DNA from: Vandiemenella viatica
Taxonomy: Eukaryota > Arthropoda > Insecta > Orthoptera > Morabidae
Assembly (NCBI GenBank): GCA_031002005.1
Contig: JARYHS010013631.1
Span: forward strand, 70,305,832 to 70,369,831
DNA length: 64,000 nucleotides
Direction of reading: 5' to 3'
Shown here in pieces: positions 44,204 through 56,078 of the stretch (positions are counted from its first letter, which is position 1; each line of letters starts with the position of its first letter). Under the pieces are notes generated by a model. That model was not told where the DNA came from and ran no database searches. It was given only the letters and a program-made list of their open reading frames with translations. Position numbers and translations under genes: made by a program.

Positions 44204-45347
44204 CGAGGGTGGTTTGAAAAGTTCTCTGAATCAGATTTCAGTGCTACCGCAACGAGGTTCCTGCGTTCATCTTTTAGGACTAAACATCTGACTCGTCATT
44301 ACTGTGGTGAGGGCATCTTTTTGTTGTTGTTCACACGTAGTGAGTTGTAAATATGGAAAAATTCGATTAAATACTTTGTAAAGAAAGATATGAAAACAAA
44401 CGAAATTCATACTTATTTTCGGAACACACTAGTGGGCTTGCCTCCTTCATATTCAATTGCTGCCAAGGAGACAAACGTGTTTAAATATGGTAGCACAGCT
44501 TAGATGACTATCCGTGCATAGGTCGGCCAAGACGTGTCACTACCCTAGAAATTATTGCACAACTGTATAAAAAGGCCATAGAGGATCCCTGACTAAAAGT
44601 GCGAGAAATTACTGAAGCTCTAGGCACATCACATTTTAAGAATAAAATCGGAGATTAGAAAATTATATGATGAATGGGTGCCGCGACACTTTGGATCATA
44701 AATGCATCAGAGCGGAGATGTCCGAACAATGTTTTACCCATTTCAGGGAAACCAAAAAGATTTTTTGCATCGATTTCTGACCACATATTAAATGTGTTAG
44801 AGCAATGGAAACATGTTGATTCACTACAACCAAAGAAAGCAAAGGCAATACCGTCGGCCGGAAAGATCATGGCATCAGTTTTCTAAGATGCGAAACGGAT
44901 TCCGTTGATAGATTGTCTACCCACTGGTCAAACAATTACGGGCAAATACTACGCTAACCACCTGATCCAATAACAGCAAAAGATACGCGAAAATGCCAGG
45001 TTTGGCAAAGAGGAAAGTCGTCTTTCATCAATACAATGTGCGCCCTCACAAAATACGAATTGTTGCTACACTTACCTTATTCGCCTAATTTAGTTCCACC
45101 CGACTTCCATCTCTTCTCCAATCTCAAAATTTTCGTCGTTGGACGCAGATTCTCTTCAAACGAAGAACTGTCAGCCGAAGTTGACGGGTATTTTGCAGCC
45201 TGGAGGAATCTAATTTTAGAGATGTGAAAGAGGGACTAGAACATCGCTGATCCAACTGCATTAGTTTAAAGGGTTACTACATTGAAAAATAAAAGGGGGT
45301 AAGTCATCTCTTTTAATCCATTCCGAGAACTTGTCAAACCACCCTCG
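44204..45347 (+). mobile_element. mariner, full-length but decayed
   Basis: The terminal inverted repeats CGAGGGTGGTTTGAAAAGTT and the complement of AACTTGTCAAACCACCCTCG are flanked by TA on both sides (44202-44203, 45348-45349), the mariner target. In broken frames the plus strand gives KDMKTNEIHTYF, LYDEWVPRHF, SNLVPPDF-type and GRRFSSNEELSAEVDGYFA pieces in transposase order. The last catalytic block reads YSPNLVPPDFHLF, keeping the final Asp. At least ten stops or frameshifts make it a fossil. Its ends differ from the 7925 mariner, so these are two families. Confidence 0.9.
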
Positions 45348-45769
45348 TAGAATTCAAATGATGGTTGTATATAACTCCACGATTTTCGATATTAGGTTCC
45401 AACTGTTTAATTTTGAACTGGACGGCGGTGCGATATGTCAAGTGTTGATAACTTTGTTTTAGAAAGTCCTTGATCATATATTTGTTTTAAATAATGCCTA
45501 TGCCAAATTAACTAAGTTCTGCAAGTGAGATATTAAAAGTATATTGAAACAACCTCCGAATAGAGGTCAATCTTGACGTCAACATAAGCTTGCCTATATA
45601 AGCTCAACACCCCAACTTGGTGGCCATTGTCAGTAATTTTCCTGGGTCACTGAAATATGTGGGCTGAATGGAAGTCGAAGCTAGTTGCTGTTGTTTTGCC
45701 TTGCATAAAAGGTGAGAGGCTAGACATGGATTCACTGGCCGAATTGACTTCGCAATAAGTTCTTACGTA
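45348..45769. other. No feature recognised
   Basis: A TATA-like TATATAAG near 45594 and a TCAGT 37 bases downstream are too far apart for a standard TATA-Inr pair. Confidence 0.3.
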
Positions 45770-47200
45770 CCCCAGGTTTTGCAAAACCCAAACTGATGTT
45801 TACCTAATATCCTTTCTACTATCCTTTCAGTTCTGTTACATAAATGCTTTTGTTGGTAATTTTGAAGCATTTCAAGGTTGTTTGTGTGATAATTTTCACA
45901 TTCATTAGCTTGTGATTTCTTTGGGAACCTGAAGATACTTTAACCAAAATCATTTGGAATCTCTCCTGTTTCGTAGATTTTTGATATTGATCAACAATTT
46001 TAGAATTCCTCCTCCTCCTAGACGTCTTATCAGTTCCAAACACCTTATTTGATTTCAAAGCTTTGTCTAATTCTGTCTTTAAAAGACGGTCTCTTAAATC
46101 AACATTGTTGACAACGTTTTCTCTTTCCAATACACCGCTGTTCAAATCATCCCCATCATCCAGTTTCTTTATGTATTCCTTCAATCGGTGAGTTCAATCT
46201 TCTGAGCTTAAAAGAGATTTCCCATCAAGTTCTTTAACTTTTAGACATCTTTTCTTCATTTCTCCAAAATTCTGTTTGATGTTTCTATAGGACGGCCCTA
46301 CATTAGTTATGACCATTTCCTTTTCTGTTTATTCGCACTTTTCATCTGCTATCTCGAATTTTAAATTTATTTGGTTTCTAGAATATCTGTACACTCTCTC
46401 TTAGCGCTTCAGCTTTGAGCTTTTGTCCCTTCTGCTCTGATCCATCAACTTCTGTAATCCAAAGTATACGGATGACTTCTGTCCTAAAGCCATATGAGTC
46501 TTTACCAGTTTCTATTATCTCTCTATTTGGGCATTCCGTTCGTCATTAGTTTAATTGCGTTCAGAGTTATTTCTTAGATACACGTCTATCACCTATGCAA
46601 TTTTTTCTCTCATATTAGATTGTTCAGATTTGTTCACTTACAGTCGGTTCTGCTTGTATTGCTTCTTTAATCTCTTGAATTACAGTCTGCGCTTCGTTAG
46701 TAAACGGTGTGTTTATTATGATCAGTATATATTTTAGACAAAAATCTAACAACCTGCTTTCTCGCTCATTTTTTTCTCCTAAACAGAAATTTCGTACAGT
46801 ACTCCTCTTGTTTTCTTCTCCCACTACCGCATCTAATCACACATGGCTGTTAGTTTCTTTTCCACTTAACATAATGGTTTAATTTTTCAATACCATTGTA
46901 TGTTTTCTCTATTTCGTCATCGTCCACGCATGATGTTGGCATAATCACTTGCACTACCGTGGTTGGCACATGCTTAGTTTCTATCATTATTAAAATAATT
47001 TTGTCACTGAACTGTTCATAATAATTTATTCCTTTCCCACCGTCTTCTCCATTGTAAATTTCACGCCGATAGCTTCACTGAAAACTTGTTCTGTATTTCC
47101 CAGACCAGGAATACTGTGCTTCCTTCCACTTAATATCACTAATCCCATTAACATCTAATTTGAGAAGTTCCATCAAATATTGGTATACACACTATTATGC
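45770..47200 (-). mobile_element. Decayed RTE-like LINE, endonuclease to early RT
   Basis: On the minus strand, pieces appear in ORF2 order: MELLKLDVNGISDIKW (endonuclease start region) near 47180, VVQVIMPTSCVDDDEIEKTY near 46940, GEENKRSTVRNFCLGEKNER then ESRLLDFC near 46820, then LLKTELDKALKSNKVFGTDK near 46080 and SQANECENYHTNNLEML near 45900, and HQFGFCKTWGT near 45790. This is the common insect RTE/BovB-type arrangement. Many stops. The clade label is from remembered motif patterns and is tentative. Confidence 0.65.
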
Positions 47201-47516
47201 TCCAACAAGGAAATATCGTTAAAAATAGCAGAATAATAATTTTCTCCAGCTTTAACCGTTGTGATGCTTAAAGCATTTTCTTTGCGAAACCTGAATTAAG
47301 GACATAAAAACAACATTTTTTTTTTTCGAATCTGATGTCAATGACTTTTGTCTCCCATTCAGTGATGCGATATACGTTCTAAACCACTTCCTTTTTCAGA
47401 ATCATTCCACTCGATGGAATTTAGTTATTCTTATAACAAATTTTCCTTCGTCAGACAACAATTTTTGTAACACGAGAAGACATACTACAGAGATATAAAA
47501 TCAACGATCTTCGAAT
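47201..47516. other. No feature recognised
   Basis: Spacer; may include the 5' end of the LINE remnant. Confidence 0.3.
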
Positions 47517-47756
47517 TATTTTTTTTTTTACGCCTTGACGACGTCTAAGGTTATTAGAGGCGGGATGGGACTGGGGACAAGGAACGGGAAGGGATTCGGC
47601 CATGGCCTTTTTTTTAAGCAAGCATCCCGGCATTCACCTGGAGTGATTTGGGGAAACCATGGAAAACCCAAATGTGGATGCCCGGACGTGGATTCGAACC
47701 CGCGTCCACCCGAATGCGAGGCCAGAACGTTAACCGTTCACCCACCACGCTCGGTC
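47517..47756 (-). mobile_element. SINE-1 copy, well preserved
   Basis: Minus strand: GGACCGAGCGTGGTGGGTGA head, GCCTCGCATTCGGGTGG, B box GGTTCGAATCC, GGGCATCCACATTTGGG, GAATGCCGGGATGCTTGC, then the CCCGCCTCTAATAACCTTAG tail and a poly(A) of about ten. The CGTCGTC palindromic tail type marks the common subfamily rather than the young one. Confidence 0.9.
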
Positions 47757-48723
47757 CCGCGAAATTGTACTGAAGTTGCTGGCAACTAAGCCGCACCAGT
47801 GACGCAGCTTTGAAAAAGGTGAGAGGCGGTGGGTAGTGGGATCCCAGCTGCGTCTTCTATCTATTTGGAGCGTGACGGCGATAAGGAAGGAATGCGACTT
47901 CCAAACTTATGTTCCGATAACATTCATAAATCTGGTCCCAGCGCCGGCAGCGCACGCCTTGTTTTTACTCGGAGGCCATTGATGTAAATCGGCCGAGCCG
48001 CACTCACAAAAAGGACCGTAATTAATGGCGTCTAACAGTCGGGGCCTGTGGGGCTCCACTGGAGCATAACGTCATGACCCTGCCTGGCATTACACATCCA
48101 CGAGATGCCATTAAACGCGGTCACCAAAACGCTCGCCCAGGCGTCGAGTTGTCGGGGTAAAATATAACCGCTGTCCACAGTCAAATGGAACCATCAAGAT
48201 ACGTGACGTGTGACCTCGGTCAGTCACGCAGCGAACAACAGCTTCTTCAGCCACTGCACTACAGTTCTTTGGCAACTGACAAAAGCGCATATAAAACAAA
48301 GGCATTACTAAAAATCGACACTAGGTTTAAATCGGCCATCACGCCCAATGTCAAGCATCATTTCTGTCAGGCAATGAATCCCCTACAACAGGTAATACTG
48401 CAAAATAAAATTAACACTTTGGTCTCTGTACAATACCGTTATCCAACTAAGAGCTTAATAAAACGTAATTACGTTGAATTTTCAACCAAAATTGAAAGAG
48501 TAAAGCTTTATATCTTCTTCATTAATTATTTTATAACATTTTTATAGTATTTGATATACTGTTGTAGAGACGAAAACATTTAAAATTAGAGAAAAATAAT
48601 TAAAAATCGCTCTAGTTCACAATTGCTTCTTTTACAATTATAGCTAAATAAACATTTTTTTTTCCTGGAATATAATAGTCAAGTAGAACCTACAGGACTA
48701 TTACTTTTTTAATCAGAATTTTG
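47757..48723. other. No feature recognised
   Basis: The part from 47800 to 48260 is GC-richer than average with scattered CG dinucleotides. No coding motif. Confidence 0.3.
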
Positions 48724-49158
48724 TCTCTCGTCAAAGACAATATTATTAGAGGCTTGAGCGTATTGCGGCAACTGAGCAGGGACGAAATCAGCCATCGTCT
48801 CCTTCAATCAGGGGCGGATCCAGGATTTTAGTTTGGGGGGGGGGGCTTGAGCGGACTTTGGTTTTGGGGGGGCTTGGCTTGAGTGCATTTTGGTCCAGAG
48901 GGCTTGCCTTCAGTGGATTTTGGGAGGGGCTTGAGTCGGCCATGGGGTAGTCTTTATAGCCTCCTCGGGACTCGAATCAGTAGAGCTAAAAAAAGGTCTC
49001 CAAAATTACAAAGTCGGGGGTGGACCCAGATACTTTTGGGGGGGCTTGAGCCCCCTAGCCTCCCCCCTGGATCCACCCCTGCCTCCAGTCATTTAGTAAA
49101 ACCATGAAGAACCGAAATGATAAAACTGGAACTCAAATCTAGGCGGTGTGCTACCCAA
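48724..49158 (-). mobile_element. SINE-1 copy split by a hAT-like MITE
   Basis: The two halves are 48724-48808 (tail side, ATTATTAGAGGCTTGAGC then GACGAAATCAGCCATCG) and 49082-49158 (head side, CCTCCAGTCATTTAGTAAAA then CCATGAAGAACCGAAATG). Rejoined across the insert, they follow SINE-1 order. Both halves are diverged, so the SINE was already old when it was interrupted. Confidence 0.7.
48809..49081. mobile_element. hAT-like MITE (CAGGGGCGGATCCA ends)
   Basis: Starts CAGGGGCGGATCCAGGATTT and ends with the near-complement ATCCACCCCTG. Poly(G) runs and GGGGCTTGAG phrases fill the interior, and GGGCTTGAGCCCCC is itself palindromic. The flanks CCTTCAAT (48801-48808) and CCTCCAGT (49082-49089) match at 6 of 8 positions with only transitions, consistent with an aged 8-bp hAT duplication. 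Non-coding, 273 bases. Confidence 0.8.
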
Positions 49159-51539
49159 TTCCAGTCCTGACCACTTCCATGATATAAAACACTTCACAGC
49201 TTAGTTGAGGAGTATAGGTTTATATTACAGAATTCGGGTCACCTTACCCGCGATGAAACAAGTGTAACGTCAAGATCACTAACAGTGAAAACAAAACTAG
49301 ACCTCATTTGCAGGAAGCACATTGCAGCATTGAAGGGTCTGTATGTCAACTTCTCAAGAGTGACAATAATTATTCAATATACGACATACTCTTCGTGATT
49401 TATCTTTTTGACGCAAGACTTGAGCTACCGTTAGAAGAGTTCGATCTAATAGTGGAATACGTAGTTCACTGCTTGACAATTATATTTTCAGTCTTCCACT
49501 AATCGTGACTGTATTGGTGCGTAGCAACTGGTACAACGTGTAGTTGAAGGCCTACTCTGGATCTGTTGAACGATTTGTGGAAACCTTTGAGTTAGCGAAC
49601 CAGCAGTAAGGATCTCAAGTGTATTTACATGATATACACCGATTTGTTTCTACAAAAAAAAGTCTCTGTATGAGGCATAAAGATAAAGAATAAATGGTTC
49701 GTCTGCACTGAGCAACAAGTCCATCATGTTAACCACATTTAACGAAGGATAGTAGTTCATCTACAGTGCATTTCATCGAGCTTAAATAATAAACATAGGC
49801 TTGAAGAGTCCACAGATCCTTTTTTTCCTGCTGGAAACAATATTCTGTTATACTGAAAGATGAAATTACAGAATTTCGTAAGAACTGTATACTTGTTTGC
49901 AGAGAGAGATGACAACGCACTTGCGAAAATGTAATGCTTCGTAGAAATACGTTTACGAACGGAAACTTAAAACAAATAGACAATTTTGTAAAATACGTTG
50001 GTAAGCAGTTTAGGAGTTGATTCTATGTACGATAAACTGATATTATACATCGATTATTCGACTGAGTGCTGTAATCTTTTCGTAAATTGCTTATGCCATA
50101 CAGAAAGTGTTAGTTATTGATTTCGCGGAGTAACTGTGAATCAGCCCAACGCAGCAATAAACTGAGGTGATGTGTCATACGTAAATTACATTCAGTTTGA
50201 AGGAACTTTCTTTCACTTCTTTTATAGGTTGTAAGTGTAACGTCATGTCTGATACGTATTTCTACAACTTAAAGTCTTAAACGGAAGTTTTATTAAGACT
50301 CTGCAAGTATTTTGATTACTTTCGGAGCAGTGAAAATCTAAATGGAGTAGAGCATTGATACCTTTCACCTTTTGTCCCTCGTAACTTTTGTCTCTTTGAA
50401 GTCGATGTTTACCAACTGATGGAAGGCTTTGAATAGGCTCAGAACAGGAGTACCAAAGTGCAGGAGTACTATGAAAAAGTGGGGGGGGGAGGGGGGAGGG
50501 ACACGGACGATGACAAGCAGTGTGATTGTGGCTCTATTCACACACCTGAGCATCTTCTCGAATGCGGAGATATAGGATTCGTGTGAAAAATAGAAGGCCT
50601 GTTCTTAGCCAACGACAAAGCTAGTTTCTGGCAAAACGCTATTTGAAACATTCCGGACACGGAAAGTAAGTACCAACTGTTAATATGTAGAGAGAGATCC
50701 TGCAAACAGAAATAGTCGTGTATTATTTTAGGAAGCTTACAGAATGTAGTTAAGTACTGTGTCTTGTTGAAAGACGAAATGTATACGTCTACAAACTGTA
50801 AGGCTCCCGGTGTCTGGCTTACATCTTCTGTATGATTTCCAATTGTTACCATCTCCTGATGCTGGTGCTCAATGATTATCTCCCAAAGACGCGGCTGGCG
50901 GAACCTGCGTTCTTGTGCGTGACCTTGCAAGTCCTCTCTGATCCGCTGGCAGCTTCACTCACACCTGACGCAACCCGGAGTCAAACAGAACTTCCTGGCT
51001 TCTTTGCTATCGAAAGGACTGCTGAAGACTGCGGTATCCGCTACAGTCACCTGTCCTACGTCATTGGCCCTTGGGTACTGAGAATTAATTTTAGGAAACC
51101 ATTAACTCGGACTGTTTCATATTCCAAGTGGTTTAACTTTATTGAAATGCATTTGAGTTAAGGAGTGTTGCAATAGTTCCTTCGATATCAATGTTGGAAG
51201 CTAAAACAGCAATATTCCTCGTAAATTTTATGATTGTTGAGAATGACCATATTTAAAAGCAGACCAAATATTCAGCTAACAGGCGCTTATGAGATGTAAC
51301 TCCATTGCATTTGCAGTCAAACAGTTTTGTATGTTTATTTTATTGCTTATAGTCATTGTTTAATTTCATTGTAATTAAGTTTTCGCATATTAGGTTTGCT
51401 TACTCCAGAAGTGCTCATCCGTAAGAAGGCGGAATATTAAGAGTTTTTTTCTTTTCGCCGTTTAACCGTTCAGCCAACCTGCATAACTTTGATCTATATT
51501 GTTACCACCTTTTTTAACTCTATATTCCAATCGTTATAT
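49159..51539. other. No feature recognised
   Basis: The longest unannotated stretch, about 2.4 kb. It holds a G-rich run near 50481 and open frames up to 130 codons (50538-50930 minus; 50832-51161 plus), which overlap each other and carry no motif I recognise. Confidence 0.3.
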
Positions 51540-51633
51540 AACAATACATGCAAATGACGAAAGTAAACAAACACAACATAACATTGAACACCAAAGCCCT
51601 TGACTGGATTCGAAAGGCGACCCTCCGCATGTG
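51540..51633 (-). mobile_element. SINE-2-like fragment cut by MITE-B
   Basis: The minus strand shows GGGTCGCCTTTCGAATCCAG (B box) and a GTTGTGTTTGTTTAC body. The head ends abruptly where MITE-B sequence begins, so the head was lost at that junction. Confidence 0.45.
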
Positions 51634-51855
51634 TTTAATTACGTGAGGTATTTTTCCGGAATTCCGGACCCCCCTCACCCCTCCCCCTCCCTCTCCCCCT
51701 CAACCCTACCAATGGACATCGCAACTTTTTGATACCCTTTATTTATGGTCTCATGCCCCCCAGGGTTTCTATCCTCCCCTAAAATCAAATTTCGCCTGAC
51801 TTCCCCCCCCCCTCCTATTCCCTATAACTCCTCACGTAATTAATGGACGCTCCCT
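51634..51855. mobile_element. MITE-B copy, left end shortened
   Basis: TTAATTACGTGAGGTATTTT then CCGGAATTCCGGACC matches the left subterminal region of the 5495 copy but lacks its first ~13 bases. The right end TCACGTAATTAATGGACGCT then CCCT is intact. The interior is strongly C-rich. Confidence 0.7.
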
Positions 51856-52600
51856 AAGCAGCCACATGTGTCACTGTACCCTGGGCTTAATGAACTGATG
51901 TGTTGTAGAGGGATAGGCACAGTTGATGCATTCCAGTAGCTTGGTAAGAGATCGGGTAATTTTTTGGACCTTTCCAGAATAATCTGTCAAGAGGGCACCA
52001 TGGAAATCCCAGAATACGCTAAGCAACACCTTTTAGAATAACTGCTGCCAGAGGTTTCTTTGAATCAATGAAATAATTTGTGTTTATTCTTTTTATTCTC
52101 CGATCATAAAACCAAAGCCACCGTAATCTTCCACCTTTATAAGTGGTTTGTCCACCGTGGAGTAAAGAAAATCTCTTCACTTTCTTTGGCAGCCAATACT
52201 GTGCTCTAAGCCATACTATTGCGTTCGTGGCACCTTGTCGCACGATTTCTAACCAAGTGTGCCTTTGTCGCGAAATCCGCAGTTCCCTTTATGCGTAATA
52301 CTCAGTTTTTTCTGTCACTGCATCGCTAAGTAAGTCACTACTTGACATAAGTCGTAAAATGATTGCTCGCGCATCTCACGGTCTCCCTACTGCCGCCTAA
52401 ATTTTGTATCCAAGATCTGTAGTGTTTCTTGTGTCCCCTAACAACTCCACTGCTCTCCCTCTGCACGGAGAATACCTCAGCACTCGTAATTTTGGCAGGG
52501 CGGCAACTTTTACGATATGATTTCCGACCAGGCAAATCCTAGTTCGGTCGGGAAACCAAACAGCTAGTCTCTACATCACGCATATAAGATAGAATGTATA
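51856..52600. other. No feature recognised
   Basis: A minus-strand frame at 52019-52243 (74 codons, RLRWLWFYDRRIKRI-type basic-aromatic stretch) is unusual in composition but not recognised. Confidence 0.3.
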
Positions 52601-52805
52601 GCTCGTTCAGTTAAGAGAGGCGGCTCAAGGTCAGTCTGCTCTATCCCCACTCCACTGCCTTCACCACTACAGGTGAAGGGGAAATTTACCATTCGTCCGC
52701 CTGGACACAGCGTACGGCGCAGAGAGGTAGGAGGGGAGGGGGCAGAGAGGTGAGGAGCGGGGTGAGGGGACATGACCTTGAGCCGCCAGTTCAGAGCGAA
52801 CAAGG
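52601..52805. mobile_element. MITE-A copy
   Basis: The left end GCTCGTTCAGTTAAGAGAGG and the right end (complement of GCCAGTTCAGAGCGAACAAG) are inverted, with TATA on both flanks. The interior shares CTATCCCCACTCCACTGCC with the 43246 copy and GGTGAAGGGGAAATTTACCA with the 13357 copy. Confidence 0.8.
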
Positions 52806-52923
52806 TATAATTGTACTGAAGATAACCGTAGCGTTGAAACCTACACCGCAAACCGCTACGTCCACCCCTTCTTAGTTGCATGGCACCATTTTTCTGTTCT
52901 TTGGTCTCAGGGTTGCAATAATA

Positions 52924-53890
52924 CAAAGCTGGGCGGAAACCGTTAATCCGTTAATCGAACGGAGTTAACAAAATTTAAAAACTTTAACTTTTAAGTTAAC
53001 CTAAAAAATCTTTAACGTTCTTCTTAACTTCTGTTAAATTGAACTTCTGTTAGATTGAACTTCCGTTAATTTTAGTCCGTTACATTGGTTGTTGACGGCA
53101 TTTCATTTGTTTGAATTGTGTGCCACGGCACAATGGTACATTCATCGAGTCGTATAGCGAACGAATCAGGTAATGCGAAATGCGAATGCTAGCCTTATGC
53201 ATATATAACTGTTTTGCTAAATTGTTAGGAATGGCGTGGGTGTGAGCAAGAACGCTAGAGTGATGGAGTGTTTGTATTTTACGTCTGCAAAACGGCGCTC
53301 ACTACTCGTATCAAATTCGATCGGTGACCGATTTTCAAATTTTGACAACCTAAATTTTTTACTATGGGGATTATAGAGCTACTTTTTAGTTTGTGTTGGT
53401 TTGGAGTTTGTTAGTGAAATAAATTAAACTGGCATTAGTTACATGATTACATCATGGAAACTGAAGATTTAGAATCTGTTAGTGAAAGCAGCAATGGTAA
53501 CAATAGTAACGAGAAGATCAAAAATCCTTGGTGACATTTATGCGATTATGTTGCAGTTAAATCAAGATTGAGAGAACAGTTCATTTATGAATGCAAACTG
53601 TGTCTGCCTAAACTTTTTATAATCTAAGCTCACGTTTCTAGCCCTAATAATCTTAAATAACACACGACGAGGATGCATATATCCAAAGATTTACAGTTTG
53701 AAGAAAAATTAAAAGCAGGGTCAACACATGGGAAATGGTAAAACAGCCTTCTTCATGTGCTGTGGATTCTTCTGGTGTAGATAGATGAACCTATCCTCCA
53801 ATACTCAGATATTGCGATTATCGAAGTTAACTTGAGTAGCAGATTAACGATTAACGAAGCTAACTTTTGGATTAACTGTGCCCAGTTCTG
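52924..53890 (+). mobile_element. hAT element remnant with BED-finger trace
   Basis: The ends CAAAGCTGGGCGGAAAC and, inverted, CAGAACTGGGCACAG are hAT-like. Both subterminal regions are packed with GTTAA/TTAAC repeats (52940-53095 and 53825-53877), typical transposase-binding arrays. From the ATG at 53454 the plus strand reads METEDLESVSES, NPW, a stop, then HLCDYV, YECKLCLP and NNLK-H-R-MHI-type pieces, which fit an N-terminal BED zinc finger. The catalytic domain is deleted. An 8-bp duplication could not be recognised. Confidence 0.75.
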
Positions 53891-53996
53891 ATGGTACATT
53901 TCAGCTGCTGCTTCCTCTTGGAAGATTTACTTCACGGAGAAGCAGAATCACAGCACACAAAGTACAACGACCTGTTTCAAGTGGTACCGTACGGAG

Positions 53997-54157
53997 CAGG
54001 GCTGGCGTTAGGGGGGGGGGGGGGGGTAAGCGGGTCAAATGTACCGGGGCCTGCCGGCTGATGGGGGGCCCGATTACTGGCTGCAGGGGCCCCCAGGCCT
54101 CGAAGCCAAGAATCCCCCCATTTTACCCGGGGCCCGAAATTTCTAGCGCCGGCCCTG
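53997..54157. mobile_element. hAT MITE with perfect 8-bp TSD
   Basis: GTACGGAG lies exactly at both flanks (53989-53996 and 54158-54165). The ends are CAGGGCTGGCGTTAG and the complement of CTAGCGCCGGCCCTG. The 161-base interior is GC-rich with a poly(G) run near 54012 and GGGGGGCCC palindromes. The 8-bp duplication plus CAGGG ends identify the hAT superfamily. It encodes nothing and would need a hAT transposase in trans. Confidence 0.95.
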
Positions 54158-54165
54158 GTACGGAG

Positions 54166-55837
54166 GATGTTTTACATCGACCCTTGGCCAGTGTAGACAT
54201 CCTGCACCATCGCCAATTTGCGAGAACCAATGCTTGCAAGATTTTATGACTCTTCACTGAAAGAGGGTCGGCCATACCCCTTATGATATTCGAAGTTGGT
54301 TTGCTCACACTGAAGACGTCGGCGTCATTAACCTGTACACTGGGGCTCACAATGGATGCCCGAAGTTTTCTTTTTTAGCCAAAGAAACTCATGACTACAC
54401 GAGAATTATCTTTCTCCAAGAGATGCGGCATCTGGTTTTGCTCTAGAGGCGTCCGACGAAACTAAAACACGTGATCTTTGTAATGTCCTGATACTAGAGG
54501 AATGTGTGTATCTAGAACGAGATAGCGCAGTTCTCATTTGCTAGAATCAATGACACGAACTTTATGGTTACCCCTTGTAGCTTACTGAAACATCGACGTC
54601 TATATATAGCGTAGCAACCAGACTCTTTGATCGTGGGCAACCAACTGTTACGCATGATGCCGAAAGGAAAGCCAAGAAACTACTGTGATTATATCCAGAA
54701 GTTCCCAGATATCTTCCTTTCCTCTTAGTTACCACGGAGGTGACAATCGTGCAGATATAAACTTATTATATATTCTTCCAGCTACGGTTAAACCCGAAAA
54801 TACGCCTGCCGTGATTTACGGAAATAATGAAAACTAAATTCTGTCTGGACGAACCGGTTTTCAAAGACCGGTACTCCCAAAAAAGCCACTCACTCATCGG
54901 ATTTGCTGTCTTTATTTGAAACCTGGCATTCCACAATAATTCTGCTGTTATAGTATATGCTCGTGGATTCTGATTAGCAGATTGAAATATTTCGCGAGAA
55001 TGAGGACTGCATATTGGCTGGATAATTATAGAGCATTTCTATTACTTCGTGAACCATAATCTGGCGTCGTTGACAACTCAAAGATGTTCATAACTTAATT
55101 CAACGCTTTGAAATTGCAGCACCTGATTCGTTCTGCACGCATGCTTTATCTTATTGACAGTTATAATACAATAATATTTATATTTTATTCAGAATCGTTA
55201 CTATATAATTTCAGGTAACGGTTTATGAGCGTGGAACGTGGGTGGCCTTGTGAATTGACCGTCGCAGGAACTGGCTTAGGATCTTGTTACGCAAGCTGGG
55301 AAACTTGATTCAGATAATATCTTTTGCTTATGTATTCGTTGTTATTTGGAAAATATGCTGGGTTACTTAACTTGTTTATGGAAGAAATAGCTGAAGGCAA
55401 TAGTTGTACAGGATGACAAAGAGGAAGTCATCTAAGGAAATAAAATGAAAAACTGAATGTGGAGTAACGGTTGAAGAACTTTGTTGGCGGCATTATTTTA
55501 TAATCGGATAAAAGTTAGTATATCAAAGTATTACTTACTGGAGCTAGCAAAACTGGGAGAGGATTTATATTGAATTTATATAAAAACAGAGAAAATTTGA
55601 CGAAGTACAGCAGAAATCATAAGAATAACAGAAGACTAAATATATATACCATAGATAAGATAAAATGTAGCAGAAGAAGCGATAGAATTCTGTTGTTTGC
55701 GAGGAGCAAAATTAAAATAGATGGCCGACGCAACAATGACATAAATAGGAAATGAGCGCCAGCGAAATTTTCTTTAAAAATGAAATCCATTTGCTATTAA
55801 ACATTTAATTACTAAACAGAGAGAACCTTTTTGCCAA
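54166..55837. other. No feature recognised
   Basis: About 1.7 kb, AT-rich, no motif-bearing frame. Confidence 0.3.
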
Positions 55838-56070
55838 ACCGAGCGTGCTGGGTGAATGGCCTGGTCTCGCATTCGGGAGGACGCGGGTTTGAATCCTCGT
55901 CCGGACATCCAGATCTGGGTTTTCCATGGTTTCCCCAAATCACTCCAGGCGAAAGCCGGGATGCTTTCCTTCAAAAATCCCATGGTTGAATTCCTTCCGT
56001 TCCTTGTCCCCAGTCGCATCCCGCCTCTAATGACCTTAGCCGTCGACGAGGCGAAAAAAAACCCCTACTC
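55838..56070 (+). mobile_element. SINE-1 copy with TSD
   Basis: TTTGCCAA flanks it at 55830-55837 and 56071-56078. Parts in order: CCGAGCGTGCTGGGTGAATG, GTCTCGCATTCGGGAGGACG, B box GGTTTGAATCC, GGACATCCAGATCTGGG, GCATCCCGCCTCTAATGACC, GTCGACGAGGCG and an A-rich tail. The head lost about 15 bases of the A-box side. Confidence 0.9.
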
Positions 56071-56078
56071 TTTGCCAA

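Noticed and set aside
45594..45635. TATA-Inr core promoter
   Set aside because: TATATAAG to the A of TCAGT is 37 bases, beyond the usual 30-31, and no coding sequence follows.
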